Source: Monoraphidium neglectum
Taxonomy: Eukaryota > Chlorophyta > Chlorophyceae > Sphaeropleales > Selenastraceae
DNA: 53,285 nucleotides
Assembly: GCF_000611645.1 (NCBI RefSeq)
Contig: NW_014013592.1
Location: forward strand, 1-53,285
Reading direction: 5' to 3'
Shown: piece by piece, positions 1 to 12,600 of the stretch
How positions within the stretch are numbered: position 1 is the first letter of the stretch
Layout: the number at the start of each line of letters is the position of its first letter
Made by a program: the position numbers and the translations under genes
Notes under the pieces: model-generated
The model's database searches: none
What the model was told of the DNA's origin: nothing
What the model saw: only the letters and a program-made list of their open reading frames with translations

Positions 1-662
1 GTACTCGACAGGCCGACGACACCTGCGCGGATGGATGCGATGGATCGCGCCCGCCCCAGACGCAATGTTGCCGCCACGGTGTGGTGGGACCACACATCAG
101 CAAGCAGGGCGAGGTCCTCAGCCCCTCCAGGACTACTTATGATGAAACCCGCACCCAGGGGCCGTCCTGTCTTGTGGTTTGTTACACAGTGCGGCGCCCT
201 GCATGGCCCAAAGTTTGACACTGACATCACAAACTTCTTTCTAGAAGGCCAAGCGCTGAGTTATAGAGCCTGCACCTTGAGCTTCTTTGCAGCTCATTGC
301 CAAAAATACTGAGCAAATCCCACATTGCTCATCATCCACCAGCCCAAGTGTGAACATTGAATTCTTGAAACGGAGGAGAATACCTCTTGACTGCTTCTGG
401 TGAGTGTTGCATGAGAGTGCCCGCATATACGATGAGGCCATCAAAACCGTTGGCGACAAACCCCACCCCATCAAAGTGAGTTGCCGGTCAACAATCCAAA
501 GCGCTACGCATAAAGTTGAGATGTGTGTGTGGGCTCGCGAGCAGTAGGGTCAGGGCAGCTGCTCCGGACTAGCGCCACCGTCCCTACTGCTCCAGCATGC
601 CACGCGTTGTAACCCCTCAAATTGCACTGCAGCATGAAGAGTGAGGCCTGAACACCTTCGCC
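1..662. other. Gene-free stretch downstream of the giant coiled-coil gene
   Basis: Short open frames on both strands show no recognisable protein, no compositional bias like the neighbouring coding exons and no matching splice signals. The part next to 663 is presumably the 3' UTR of the minus-strand coiled-coil gene. A minus-strand TGTAA (plus-strand TTACA at 181-185) is a possible but distant poly(A) signal. I see nothing else. Confidence 0.5.
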
Positions 663-3600
663 TTACTTTTTCTTGGCCAAGATGCCAGCCAATTTGCCGA
701 ACGTGGTGTTCCCGCCCTGCTCGCTGCCGTCTGATGGGCGCGGCCCCAGCCGGCCAGCAGCGCCTGCAGCGGTGGTTGAGCTGCTTGCTGCCTCGCCGAC
801 AGCAAACGCCGACTTGCGGGGCGGCCCTGAGGTGCGGCTGGCCGAGGAGGCTGCATGACCCGCAGCTGCCCCTCCGCGCGCGGCAGTTGCCATGCCGCGC
901 AGCACAGTCGTTGCCTTTTTGATGCCTGAAGTCTTGTCGCCGCCGACAGACTGCGCGGCAACAGCTGGCGCCATCGTGCCCGCCAGCGAACGAGGGGAGC
1001 GCAAAGCACCGGTCCCGCCAGGTGATGGTGGTGCACTCAGCACGGTCACGCGGCTGTGCACGGGGCCGCTCACGCTGATCGGGCTGATGGCCGCCCCGCC
1101 GCGCGGGCTGGCGAAGACCTGCGCACCAGCCGCATTCTGGGGGCTACTCGTTGCGCCGGTCTGGCCAGTGCTCTGAGCGGCTCCTCGAGGGATCCTGCTG
1201 GCGCTGGAGCGCGCGCCTGGGGACGGCAGCGGGGACACCGCAGATCTGCTCGGGGCAGCGCCAATTATGCTGCGAGGGCTGGCACCAGCGCTAGCGCCGC
1301 CATACTCACGAACAACGGTGGCCTTCGGGCTGCCTGCTCCGCCGCTGCTGTTTGCCTGGCTCTTTGGCAGTGACGCCTCCCCATCAAACACCTGTCCAAC
1401 CTGGAGAGCGCGTCCGTTGCCGGCTGGTGCAAAAGGCTGCCCAGCGACGGGCCGCCCCATGCTCTGCGTGCGCAGCAGCGCAAGTCGCTGGCGCAGCGCC
1501 TGTGCGCCCGCCGACTGCTGTGCGGCTTGCTGCGGCTGCGGCTGCGGCGGCTGCTGCTCAAGCAGCTGCTGGTAGTGGGCTGCCCTCAAGGCTGCGGCGG
1601 CCTCTTCGTCCTGCTCCTGGCTGGGTAGCGCGGGGCGGTGGTGAGCGGCGTCGTCGCAGCTGCCGGCCATGTTGGCGGGGCGGCTGTAGTAGAGGTAATC
1701 CTGGGGATTGCGAGTAGAGAGGAACACGGGTAACGGCAGGGGGCGAGAGGTCACCAGCTGCGTTGCCTTGCTCTAGGTTCTATCATTTACAAGTTGTTCA
1801 GGCTGTTGGAACCAAGGGTGTCCAGGGCTGAAGGCTTCCAAAATCGGGGCCAAGGAGGGTCTTGTCAGGCGGCTCATGGAGGCAGGAGACAGCAGGCACG
1901 CGTGAGTCAACATCTGGCGCTGTCCTGCTGCGGCTGCACCCCACGATTTCCCAGCCCGCAGACCAACCTCTTCAGACTCTGGCTTGTGGGGCTGGCTCGA
2001 CAGCGCCTCGGGGTTGGAGCACACCATGCGGCTGGGGGCCATGTCCTGCAGGAACATGTCGCCCTCAAAGGCCAGCGGCACCTGGAGGGGATTGAGCTCC
2101 GACACGCGCGGCAGCACACTTGGCACCATCTGTTGCTCGAGCGCCAGCATTGTCTGGAGGTGCAGGGTGAAAGGTGGGGGCGGCACGTCTACGCGCCTCC
2201 TTGTGGCAAGTCTGTCGTGTCGCCTGACGTGACCTACTCGCAAGCATGCGTCATATTCTACACGCCCCACTGACACACCAAGCTGCTGGCAGCTGCCAAC
2301 ACAACTGTCAAAAATGGACGACGGTGGCCTAATCACAGCAAGCTGGCGTGCAGGCGGCTGCCAACACAACTAGCAACCCCCAAGGTCTCACCTCGTTGAG
2401 CCCGCCGCTAAGGGTGGACGCCGCAGAAAGCATGGCGTCTGCACTGATGCCCACCGAGGCCACAGCCGCGCCATCCGTCCCGACGCCTACAGCGACGCTG
2501 GCCGCGGGCCGCCGGGACGCGCGCCGCCCGTCGGCTGCCCTGAGAGCGTCCAGCTCAGCGCGTGCCGCCGCGAGCTGCGCAGCCAGCTCGTCGCAGCGCG
2601 CCGTCAGCTGACCGCACGCCGCCCGCAGCCGCTCGGCCTCCGCCCCCGCCGAGCCGCCGCCGGCCTCCCCGCCCGCCCCTTCGACCTGCGCGCGCAGCGC
2701 CGCGCACTCGGCCTCCGCCGCGGCGAGCCGCGCCCGCAGGGGTGCGGCCGCGGCGCGCAGCTCGTCGCGCTCCTCGGCCGTGCGCGCGAGCTCCTCCTCC
2801 GCGTCCCGCAGCTCCTCGTCCAGCTGCGCCTGCAGCACCGCGTTGGCCTCGCGCAGCGCGCCCAGCTGCTGGCCAAACGCCTGCGCCACCACCAGGTCGT
2901 CCTCCAGCTGGCCCCTCATGTCCAGCAGCCGCGCGTTCTCCTCCGCCAGAGCAGACAGCCGCGCCTCCAGCTCCGCCCTCGCGGCCTCCGCCGCCGCCGC
3001 CAGCCCCCGCGCCGCCTCGGCGGCCTCGCTGCTCTGCGTGCGCTCGGCGCTGCTGGCGGCGGCGGCGGCCTCGAGGCGGCGGACGCGCTCCTGCAGGCCC
3101 GCGCGCTCGTCGGCCAGGGCGGCGCAGCTCGCGCGCAGCTCGCGCGCCTGTGCCTCGGCGGCCGCGGCGTGCGCGCGCGCGCTCGCGCCGTGGTCGCCGT
3201 CGTTCCCGCCGACGGGCTGTGCCCCCAGAGCCTGGGCCTTGGCTGCCCCTGCGTCGTCGGGGGCCAGCGCGCTGCTGATGATCCTCTGGATCTCGTCGAG
3301 GCTGCCCGCCTGGTCCAGCGCCGCCTGGATCGACAGCAGCGACGCCGGCCGGGCCGCGGCCGCCGACGGCCCATCAGAACCCGGCAGCGCTGCAGAGGCC
3401 ACAGGCGCGGGCGCGGGCGCGCCTGCGCCGGCGGGGGTCTGCGGCCTGGCCGCGGCCGCGGCCGTGGCGGCCAGCGGCGCGGCGCTGGTGCCGGTGGCGG
3501 TCAGGTCGCGGAGCATGCGGCCGATCTCGTCATCGCCCGCCTCGGCCGAAGCCAGCATGGACCGCAGCTGCACGCTCGTCTGGAGCGCGGCCGCGGCCGC

Positions 3601-6600
3601 GGCCGGCAGCGGCGCGCCCAAGCCCACCGGCCCGATCGAGCCGCGCGGCGAGGCGAGGCCGTGCACACGGCGCGGAGCCCCCCCTGCGGCCGACGCTGCC
3701 GACGGGCGGCCTGCAGGCGCGGGCAACGCTGACCCGTCCTCGCTGATCTGCTGCAGCAAGCTGTGGCGCGCGTCGCTGGCGCGCGCGTCCCTGTCGTGCC
3801 ACGCGTTCAGGCCGTCCTTCAGCACGCTGAGCTGGGCGCCGCCCGCCTCGACCGCGCTGCCGCCCGTGAACAGGGTGCCGCTGAGGCCGAGGTTGGCAGA
3901 CGCCAGTGCGCCGTGGCCGGCTGACGAGGCGCTCTGCGCGGCCGCGTGGCGCTGGGTTGCAGGGCCGAGCAGGCTGAGGCGGCCGGCAGCCGCGGCCTGC
4001 TGCTGGGCAGCGGCTGCCTGCTGCTGAGCCGCGGCGGCCGCCCGGCGAAGGGTCACAATCGTGGTGTGGATGCTCTGTGGGTGTGGGGGGCGGCAGGCCG
4101 GTCAAGAGTGAAGTGTGGAGTGAGCAATTGATGTGCCAACAAGAACCAAGCAAGAAAGGCAATTCCACACCATCAACAGCATTGGGATGTATTCAAAGCA
4201 CTTTCACAGCAGCGTCACCTCGCAGCACCAAACGCATGTTACCCCCAGCCAGCCAGCCACTCGCCTGCAGGGCAGAATTCTGGAAGCGGACCGGCAGGTC
4301 TGCGACCTCCTCTGGAGCGTCAGCTGCAAACTGCAACGCCAGCACGTCCTCCTCCAGCGCGGCGATGCGCCCCCGCACGTCTGCCAGCGACACCTCCAGC
4401 CTCTCCGCGCGCTCCAGCTGCCGCTCCGCCTCAGCCGCGTTGGGTGAGCCGCCCATGCTGCCGCTGTGCGCGCTGGCCATGCCGCCGAGGCTCGCGTCGC
4501 GAGACGCGCCGAGCGCAAAGCCGTGGTGCGGGATGTGGGGGCCGTCCGGCACAGCGCGAGTTCCAAGCCGCCAGCCGTCGTTGCTGTCGCTCCCGGCTGT
4601 GGCGTTGACGCGGCTCAGGGCGAAGGATGCCTGTGGGGGGGTGGGTGTTGGGGGGACCAGGCGCAGGGTGGTAGAGCGGGGACCTTTGGCATGATGGCAC
4701 CAAAAACCAATAACGCAACCTATAAAACATCAGATCATGAGCTGCATACACCCCAAGCAAATGCATTCTGCATCATCTTTTCACTTGATTGCACACCAGC
4801 CAGACTTTGCACCCTGGCGCCATCATTTTGACAGAACCTTCCAGCCCAACCAACCCCGCAACCGTCTTGGTCACACACCCAACGAGCACATTGGCCCACC
4901 TCGTCCTCCTCCCTCTCCCGGATCTTCTTAAGCGCAGCCGCCTCGCTGGCCCGCGCCGCCTCCACCTGCTGCCCTGCGGCCGCAACCTGCGCGTCGGCTG
5001 CCTCCACCCGCCACGTCGCCTCCGACAGCCGCCCCTGCAGCTCAACCACCAGTGCTGACGCCCGTTCCTTGTCATTGAGCGCCGCTGCCACCTCGGAACG
5101 CGCCGCAGCGGCCTCGGATTCAGCGGCCGCGCGCGCCGCGCCGCTTGCACGCAGGCGGTTGTCGAGGTCCTGCAGCTCTTTGCGTGCCTGCGCCTCGGCC
5201 GCCGCGAGGGACTCGGCACTACCGCGGGCCGCGTCCAGCTGGCATGCGGCCGACTGCAGCGCTGCCTCGGCCGCCGCGGCGCGCCCCACTGCCTCCTCCG
5301 CCTCGGCAGCCGCCGCCGTGCGCGCCGCATCGGCCTCCGCAGCGCGCTGGCTCGACTGCGATGCCGCGGCGGCAGCCGTCTGGGCCGCGGCCTCGGCGCG
5401 GTGAAGCTGCTGCTGCGCGGCCTCCAGCTCAGCAGCCAGCGTGTCGCGCTCGTCCTCAAGCTCAAACACACGCGCCCTCTGCCCCGCCAGCTGCTGCTGC
5501 ATCGCCGCTGCTGCCGCCGCCGCAGCAGCCGCAGACGCGCCAGAGGCGGCGCGGGCGTCGGCCAGCTGCTGGCCGAGGCCCGCGCTCTCCTCCTGACCGT
5601 CTGCGACGCGCTTGCCCAGCTGGGACAGCAAGGCGTCGTGCTCCTTGAGCAGAGCGGCCGCGGCCTGCGCGGCTCCCGCAAGCGTGAGCGGCGCCGCCGC
5701 CGCGCTGCGCCGTGCGCGCCCTCCAAGCGGGCTGCTTGTGGCGGAATCCCATGCCGCCGCCACGGCGGCCGCCGCGGCGGAGCCCTCGGCGCCGCCGACG
5801 GGCGCCGCGATAAGCATGCCGCTGCCTCCGCCAGTGACCAGCGCGCGGAGGGCCTCAATTGCCGAGTCAATTTCCTGCACCTTAAACGACAGCTCCAGCT
5901 TGGTGCTGTCCAGATCACGAGTCAAAGCGTCAAGGGCCGTCGCGCCAGCGGCCTTCTGCCCGCGCAGGGAAGCCTCCAGGTCAGCCACCCGCGCGTCGCT
6001 GACGTTGGCACGCAGCCGCTCCTGCTCGGCTGCGACCTGCGCCGCCTGCAGCTGCTGGCCGAGCATGTCGGCGCGGGCCGCAGACGCCCGCACCTCCTCC
6101 TCCAGCGCGGCAACCCGCTCAGCGGCGGCGGTTGCGGCTAGTCGGGTAGCTTGCTCAGCAGCCGATGCGGCAGCCTCCGCAGCTTCCAATGCAGCGCGCG
6201 CCTCTGACAGCTCTGATTCCAGGGCCGCCTGCCGGGCCTCAGCCGCGTCGCAAGCGGCCTGAAGCTCTGTGCACCGAGCGTCTGCGGCCGCCAGCTGCTG
6301 TTGCGCAGCACTGTGCCCAGTTTGGGCGTCCGCCAACTGGTCCACTAGAGCCGCGGACTCTGCTGAAGCAGCCGCTGCGACCGCTGCCACCTGCGATTCC
6401 AGCTGCACCACGCGCTCGGCCGACACCTGGGCGTCGCTGCGGGCCTGCTGCTGGGCGGCCTCCAGTTCGGAGTGCGCAGCTGCAACGCCCGCCAGCGCAT
6501 CAGCCAGCTGCTGCTGCAGACCGGCGACAGCTGCCATGCCCTCGTCAATCCGCTGCTGCAAAGACACACGCTCAGCTGCAGTGGACGCCACCTCTGACCT

Positions 6601-9600
6601 CGCCGCCTCCAGTTCGCACTGCAGGGTCACTGCCTGGGCAGCAGCAGCGTCCACCTGCTGCTGCAGCTCGGACCTCCGTGCCTCTGAAGCTGACAGCTGC
6701 TGCTGCACCGCCGCAAGGCTGGCAGCAGCTGCGGCCGCTGCAGCCGCGCCCTCGGCACAAGCCGCCGACAGCTGATCGGCCAAAGCGGCGTGTTTGGCGA
6801 CGGCGGCTGTGGTAGCAATGTCGAGATCGGCCTGCAGGGCCGCGATGCGTGCTGCCGCCGCCTCTGCGTCTGCCACCACCTTCTCCTGCATGGCCCGAGC
6901 CTCGTCCTTGCCAGCCAGGGCAGCTGCAGTGGCTGTTGCCAGCTGCTCCTGCAGGGAAACGACTGCGGCTTGGGATCCCTGCAGCTCAGCCTGCAGCTGT
7001 TGTGTGCATGCGGCTTCGGCCTCCGCTGCCTGCTGCGCCGCGTCTCGCTCTTCTGCCGCACTCTGGACTGCGGCGGCCAGCTGCGCGTGAGCAGCAAGCA
7101 GATCAGCACTGTACGCTGCTTCGGCGACTGCTGCTGCGTCCACGGCCGCGTGCGCCGCTGCTTTTGCTGCGTCCAGCTCACCAGCCGTCACCGCCAGCCG
7201 CTCGGCAGCCGCCGCGGCATCAGCCTGAGCAGCAGCAACCTGCGCCTGCAGCGCAGCTGAGGCTGCTTCTGCGACCTCGGCTGCGGCGTTGGCGCCCTCA
7301 GCAGCAGTGCGGGCGGCCTCAAGATCGCGCTGCAGCGTTGAGGACAGCTTCGCTGCCGCCTCTGCATCTGCCGTGGCCTTTTCGCGAGCTTCCTGGGCCT
7401 CGCCGGCCACCTTGTCGGCGGCGGCAACGGCCGCTGCCAGCTGCTTTTCCAGGGATCCGATGGTAGCTGCCATATCCTCAATGTGCTCCTGGAGCTGCTG
7501 GTTCTCGGCAGCTGCGGACCCGGCTGCACGCTGAGCCGCCTGGCGCGCACCTGCCATAGCCTGCTCGGCAGCTGCCAGCTTCTCTTCGGCTGCCTGCAGG
7601 TCCACCGCGGCGCGTGAAAGCTCGGCCGCGTGTGCCGCTGCAACTACGGCAGCCGCGCCAGCCGCGGCGATGGCAGCTGCATCGGCTGCAGCCTGCACCT
7701 CAACAGCAGCAGAGCGGGCTGCGGCCAGGCTGCTGTCAAGACCCGCAGCCCTGGCAACCGCTTCTTCCACCTCGTGCTGCAGCTCAGCGCAGTGCCCCTC
7801 TGCTCCAGCCAGCTGCTCCTTCAATGCCTGCAGCTCGGAGGCCGCATGCGCAGCTGCGTCGGCAGCGGCCTTGCTGGCTGCATCGGCCGCTGACTTGTTC
7901 TCAACAGCAGCAGCACGGGCTAGGGCCAGGTCGCTCTCCGCCGTCACAGCCCTGGCAGACGCCTCCTCCAACCGCTGCACAAGCTCAGAGCAGCGGGCCT
8001 CTGCACCTGCCAGCTGCTCCTCAGCCGCTGCCAGGCTGGCAGCAGCCGTAGCGGCAGCAGTCACGCCCTCAGAGCGTGCTGCCGCCAGCTGCACGGCCAG
8101 GTCAGTCGTTTGCCCCTGAGACGCTGACCTCATTGCTGCCAAGTCAGCGCGCAGTTCCGCCTCAAGAGCTGCAGCCGCGCTGGACGCTGCTCCGGCTTGG
8201 TCTTGGGCCACGGCAAGCTGCTCCTGGGCCACCGCAACCTTGGCAGTCTCTGCGGCGGCAGCCGCCAGGGCGTCTGCCACTTGCTGCTGCAAGCAGTCCG
8301 CGCGGGCCCGCGCGTCCTCAGCAGCAGCATGCAGCTCCTGGGCCTCCTGCGCCGCCTCAGCCGCCTGCTGCTCGCGGGCGGCCTGGCTCTGAGAAGTCGC
8401 TGCCTCTGCCGCCGCCTTGGCCGCGGCCAGCTCCTCGCGGACCGCCTCAAGCGCGGCTTCCACCGCGGCCCTGGCTGCCTCACCGTCCGCGAGTTTGCCT
8501 GCCAGCTCAGCGGCGCTGCTCGCCGCCTGCGCTGCCTGGACGGCGAGGACCTCCAGCTCTGCAGCCTTTCCAGATGCCACTGCCTCGGCCGCTGCTTTCG
8601 TGGCGGAAAGCTCCGCCACTGTTGCTGACAGCTGCTCCTGCGACTTTGCCGACTCAGCCACAGTGGCAACCAACTGCTTCTGCAGCGCCTGTGCCTGCGC
8701 TTGGACCTCCTCTACCCTGATGCGCAGCTGCTCTGCCTCTGCTGACGCTGTGTTGACTGCCTGCTCTGCTGCGTCGCGTTGTGCGGCCGCCGCCTGCGCC
8801 GCAGCGCACACGTCAGCAAGCTGTCCTCGCAAGGCGCTCAGCTCCTCTGCGCTCTGCGCGGCCTTGGCAGCGTGTGCTGCCGCCGCTGAAGCATTGGCAA
8901 TTGCAGCCGCATCGCTGGCAGCCTTTGCAGCGGACAGCTCGATGCCCGACTGTTCAAGCTGCTCAGCCGCAGCTGCAGACGCTGCGAGCGCCGCGCCCAG
9001 CTCGGCCTGCAGGGTGGTGGAAGCCGCCTCTGCAGCCTCGGCAAGCGTTTGTGCAGCTGCGGTCGCAGCGTGTGCTGCTGACAGGTCGCCCTCCAGGGTG
9101 GCTGCTCTGGCTGCCTCGTCTTCCACCTGCTGCTGCAGCACGGCGCACTGGGCCTCCACCACACACAGCTGCTGCTTCGCAGTCGCCAGAGTGGCAGCAG
9201 CGGTCTCCGCTGCAGCCTGGCCTTCTGCCCGAGCGGCCGACAGCTGTTGTGCCAGGCCCAATGCCTCACCCTGCGACGCGGAGCGCACGGCGTCCAGATC
9301 TGCCTGCAGCGCCATGATGCGCGCCGCCGCCCCTTCTGCCTCTGACGCGGCTGTCTGCAGCGATGTGCGCGTGCTGGCCGCGTCAGCCGCTGCAGTCGCA
9401 AGCGCCGTGGACAGCTCGCTCTGCAGGGCCTCCACCTTCGCCTGTGCCGCCTCCAACTGCTGCCGCAGCTCCTCGCCCCTGGCGGTCGCCTGCACCAGCT
9501 GCAGCTGTTCGGCCACGAGATTGGCGGCTGCCGCGCTGGCCGACGCCTCCTGGGCAGTGCGCGCGGCGGCCAGCTCCTTCCTAGCAAGGTCGAGCTGGGC

Positions 9601-12600
9601 AGCTGTCTGCACGGCCGCTTCTCGCGCCTGCGCGGCCACCCGCTCAGCGGCCGCTGCGCTCTCAAGTGCATCCTCGAGCTGCGCCTCAAAAGCCGCATCT
9701 GCCGCCGCCGCCCTGCCCACAACTGTGGCGGCCCGCTCCTCCAGCTCCAAGCATCGCCGGCAAGCGCGCTCGGCTTCCTGCTGCGCTGCGGCCACGCTGC
9801 TGGCAGCCTCGGCTGCCCCTATTTCCGCTTGGCGGCGTGCCTCGGTCAGCTGACGGGCAATATTTTTGATTGAGGGGCAATGGCACGGTGGGGTTGGCCT
9901 GACTGTGCATGCTGATGACCGCAGATGTCACGGGCTCAAACGCGCTGATTCACGGCGCTGTTGCTATTGCCGTGCTCCAATCATGCATGGAAATGTCAGT
10001 GATGGCACCCATGTCGGCCTGCACCCAAGCCTACCTGCTCGTTCAGCACTTGCACTTCCGCCTGTGCAGCAGCCCGGGCAGCGTCCAGCTCAGCCTGCAG
10101 TGACGACATTTCTGCTGCCATAGCAGCTGCCTCGGCCTGCGCCTGCTGCTGCGCCGCGTCTAGGCAGGCCTGCGCCGCGCGGGCGTTGTTGAGGGCCTCG
10201 ACCAGCTGCCGCTCCAGCAGGGCAGCGCGCGTCTCCTCCTCACCAGCTCGCTGCTGCATATCCTGCGCCTGCGTGGACGGCCGCAGGTACGAGGGACAAA
10301 CATTTCCGTTGTGAGTGTTCAGACTGTGGCATGATGCGGCGCCAGGCATTTCATGTTGCGCCTTTAATTTTGCACACTGGTGAATGCAGCTGCACAAGCT
10401 CATGCAAGGCCTCTGCTTCCACAAAACCCAAAAACCTGATGGAGCGCACCAGCTGCTGCGCGGCTTCGCGCTTGGCAGCAGCATCCGTCGCCTTGGCCTC
10501 GATGGCTGCCAGCTCCTCGTGAAGGCAGGCCAGCTGCGCCGCAGTTGATGCAGCCTCTATCGCGCTCGCGGCCGCCGCCGCCACAGCCGTCGCCTTGGCT
10601 GCCGCCAGGCGGGTCACGGCGGCCGTGGTAGTCGCGGCGCCGGCCGGCGCGCGCAGGAGGGCTGCCGCGGCGGACCCCGCAAGCGCCGCCTCAGATGCCG
10701 CGCAGGCGTCGGCAAGTTCGCTCTCCAGGCAGGCGATGCGTGCCTGAGCAATGTCACTGGCTGCTGCAGACTCATCCCTGGCACGCTTCAGCTGGGCCTC
10801 CAGCTCCGCCGTGTCGCAGGCGGCGCGCTCTCTTGCCGCCGCTGCGTCCGCCCTGGCCGCCTCCAACCCGGCTTGTGCCTCCAAAACGGCCGCGTCGCTC
10901 TTTGCAAGCGCAGCCGCGCTGGTCGCGAGCTCGGCGTCGCGGGCGCTGAGGGCCGAGTCCTTGTCAGCAAGGGAGGCCTGGAGCGCTGCAGATTCTGCCA
11001 GTGCAGACGCCTTGACAGCCTCGACCTCAGACTGCAGCAGTGCCGCGCGCTCCGCCGCCGCCTGGGCGTCGGCGTGTGCCTGCTGCTGCGCGGCCTGCAG
11101 ATCGGCGTGCGCGGCGGCTGCGTCAGCCCGCGCCGCCGCAAGAGCCGCCGCCGCCTCCCGCCGCACAGCGTCGGCGGCGTCCGCCGCAGCCTGTGCCGCC
11201 GTGGCTTGAGCCCGGAGCGCGGCCTCGGCGGCGCCAGCCGCTGAGCGCGCCTCAAAGAGCTCCCGCTCCAGGCTGGAGGTGAAGCCCTGGAAGCCGCGGC
11301 GCGCGTTTTCGAGCTCGGCGGCCACCTGCTCGCGGCTCAGCTCGAGCGCCGCGCGGGCGGCGTCGGCCGTGGCGGTGTGCTCTGCGAGCTGGCGCTGCGC
11401 GGCGACGAGGAGGCCGGCGGCGTCGCGCTGCTGGGCGTCCGCACTGTCCTGGAGGTTTGTCAACTGGGGTTGAAATGGTCGAGATGGGGATGTGTGAGAG
11501 GTTCAAGGGTGGGATGGGATGGGCTGGACTGGACTGGACTGGGCGGCGTGCGGCAAGGTTTTGTGGTGCAACAACCAGTGATGCGACAACACATGTGCTT
11601 TGGGGTGTGTGCTTGGGACTTACTCTCCTTATGCCCCCCTTTGATGCATGCAACACATCAAACCGATTCCTCAGACACACAGTTCAGTATGCAACCCACG
11701 CTCTTCCCCACCTGCTTGTCTGCATCCGCTCGCGCACGCTGCAGCTCCGCCTCAGCTGCCTGCTTGCCGGCCTCCAGCTCTGCCACCTGCGCCTCCAGCG
11801 CCCCGATCTGCGCGTCGCTTGCCGCCTTGGCGGCAGCAGCAACCTGTTCCTCAGCAGCCAGGCGGGCGTCGGCCTCATATAGACCCCGCTCCAGCTCGCC
11901 GACGCGCTCCTGCAGCTGAGAGGTCGCCTGGGCGACGGGCCCGGCGGCGGCCAACGCAGCCTGCGTGGAGCGGAGCTCATCCGCGAGCGCATCGGCCGAG
12001 CGGCGCGCCTCCAGCAGCGCCTCGCTGGCTGACGTTGCCGCAGCGGCCGCGGCCTCCTGCTCGCTAGCGAGGGCGGCGGAGCTCTCGTCCAGGGCTGTTC
12101 GCGCCTGGTCCAGGCGGCTGCGCAGCATCGCTTCGGCGGCTACGCTGCGGGTGCGCTCCTGTTGGAGGAGGTTGTGGGTGTGGCGGATTTCGGGTATGGC
12201 GGGCGAGGGCGGGGAGTGACTGCAGGCACGAGTGACAAGCTGGGCTTGACTGTGCATGATGGTGGCTGCTTGGGCAAGCCGATGTATGGGCGCACCGCTG
12301 CATGCATCCTTCCGCCGATAAGTCAAAGCGTGAGCAACGTATATATGCATGATAGCAGCAATATAGGGTGACCCTGCACCCATACCTGTGCATGCACCCT
12401 AGTCTCAAACCCACCTGCGCCAGCTCTGCCTCCAAAGCCGAGACGAACGGCTCCCTCGCCGAGATGGCCGCGCACGCCTCGGCCAGCCGCGCCTCGAGCG
12501 CTGCCGCATGTGCGCTGGCCTCGCCCGCCAGCCGCTCCGCCTGCGCAGCACGCACGCCCTCGCGCTCGGCCGCCTCCCGGGCGTCGGCCACCTGGGCGAG

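Noticed and set aside
4193..4195. TGA at 4193 as the true end of the coiled-coil gene, with a second gene at 663-4074
   Set aside because: The exon at 4074 has no nearby in-frame ATG, begins at a good acceptor in phase 0, and continues the same composition. Kept as a stated alternative.
2780..9853. Long plus-strand open frames opposite the coiled-coil exons (415, 246 and 478 codons)
   Set aside because: Shadow frames produced by GC-rich alanine codons on the other strand. They are Ser/Ala/Cys-rich without motifs, and the minus frame carries the heptad pattern and splice logic.
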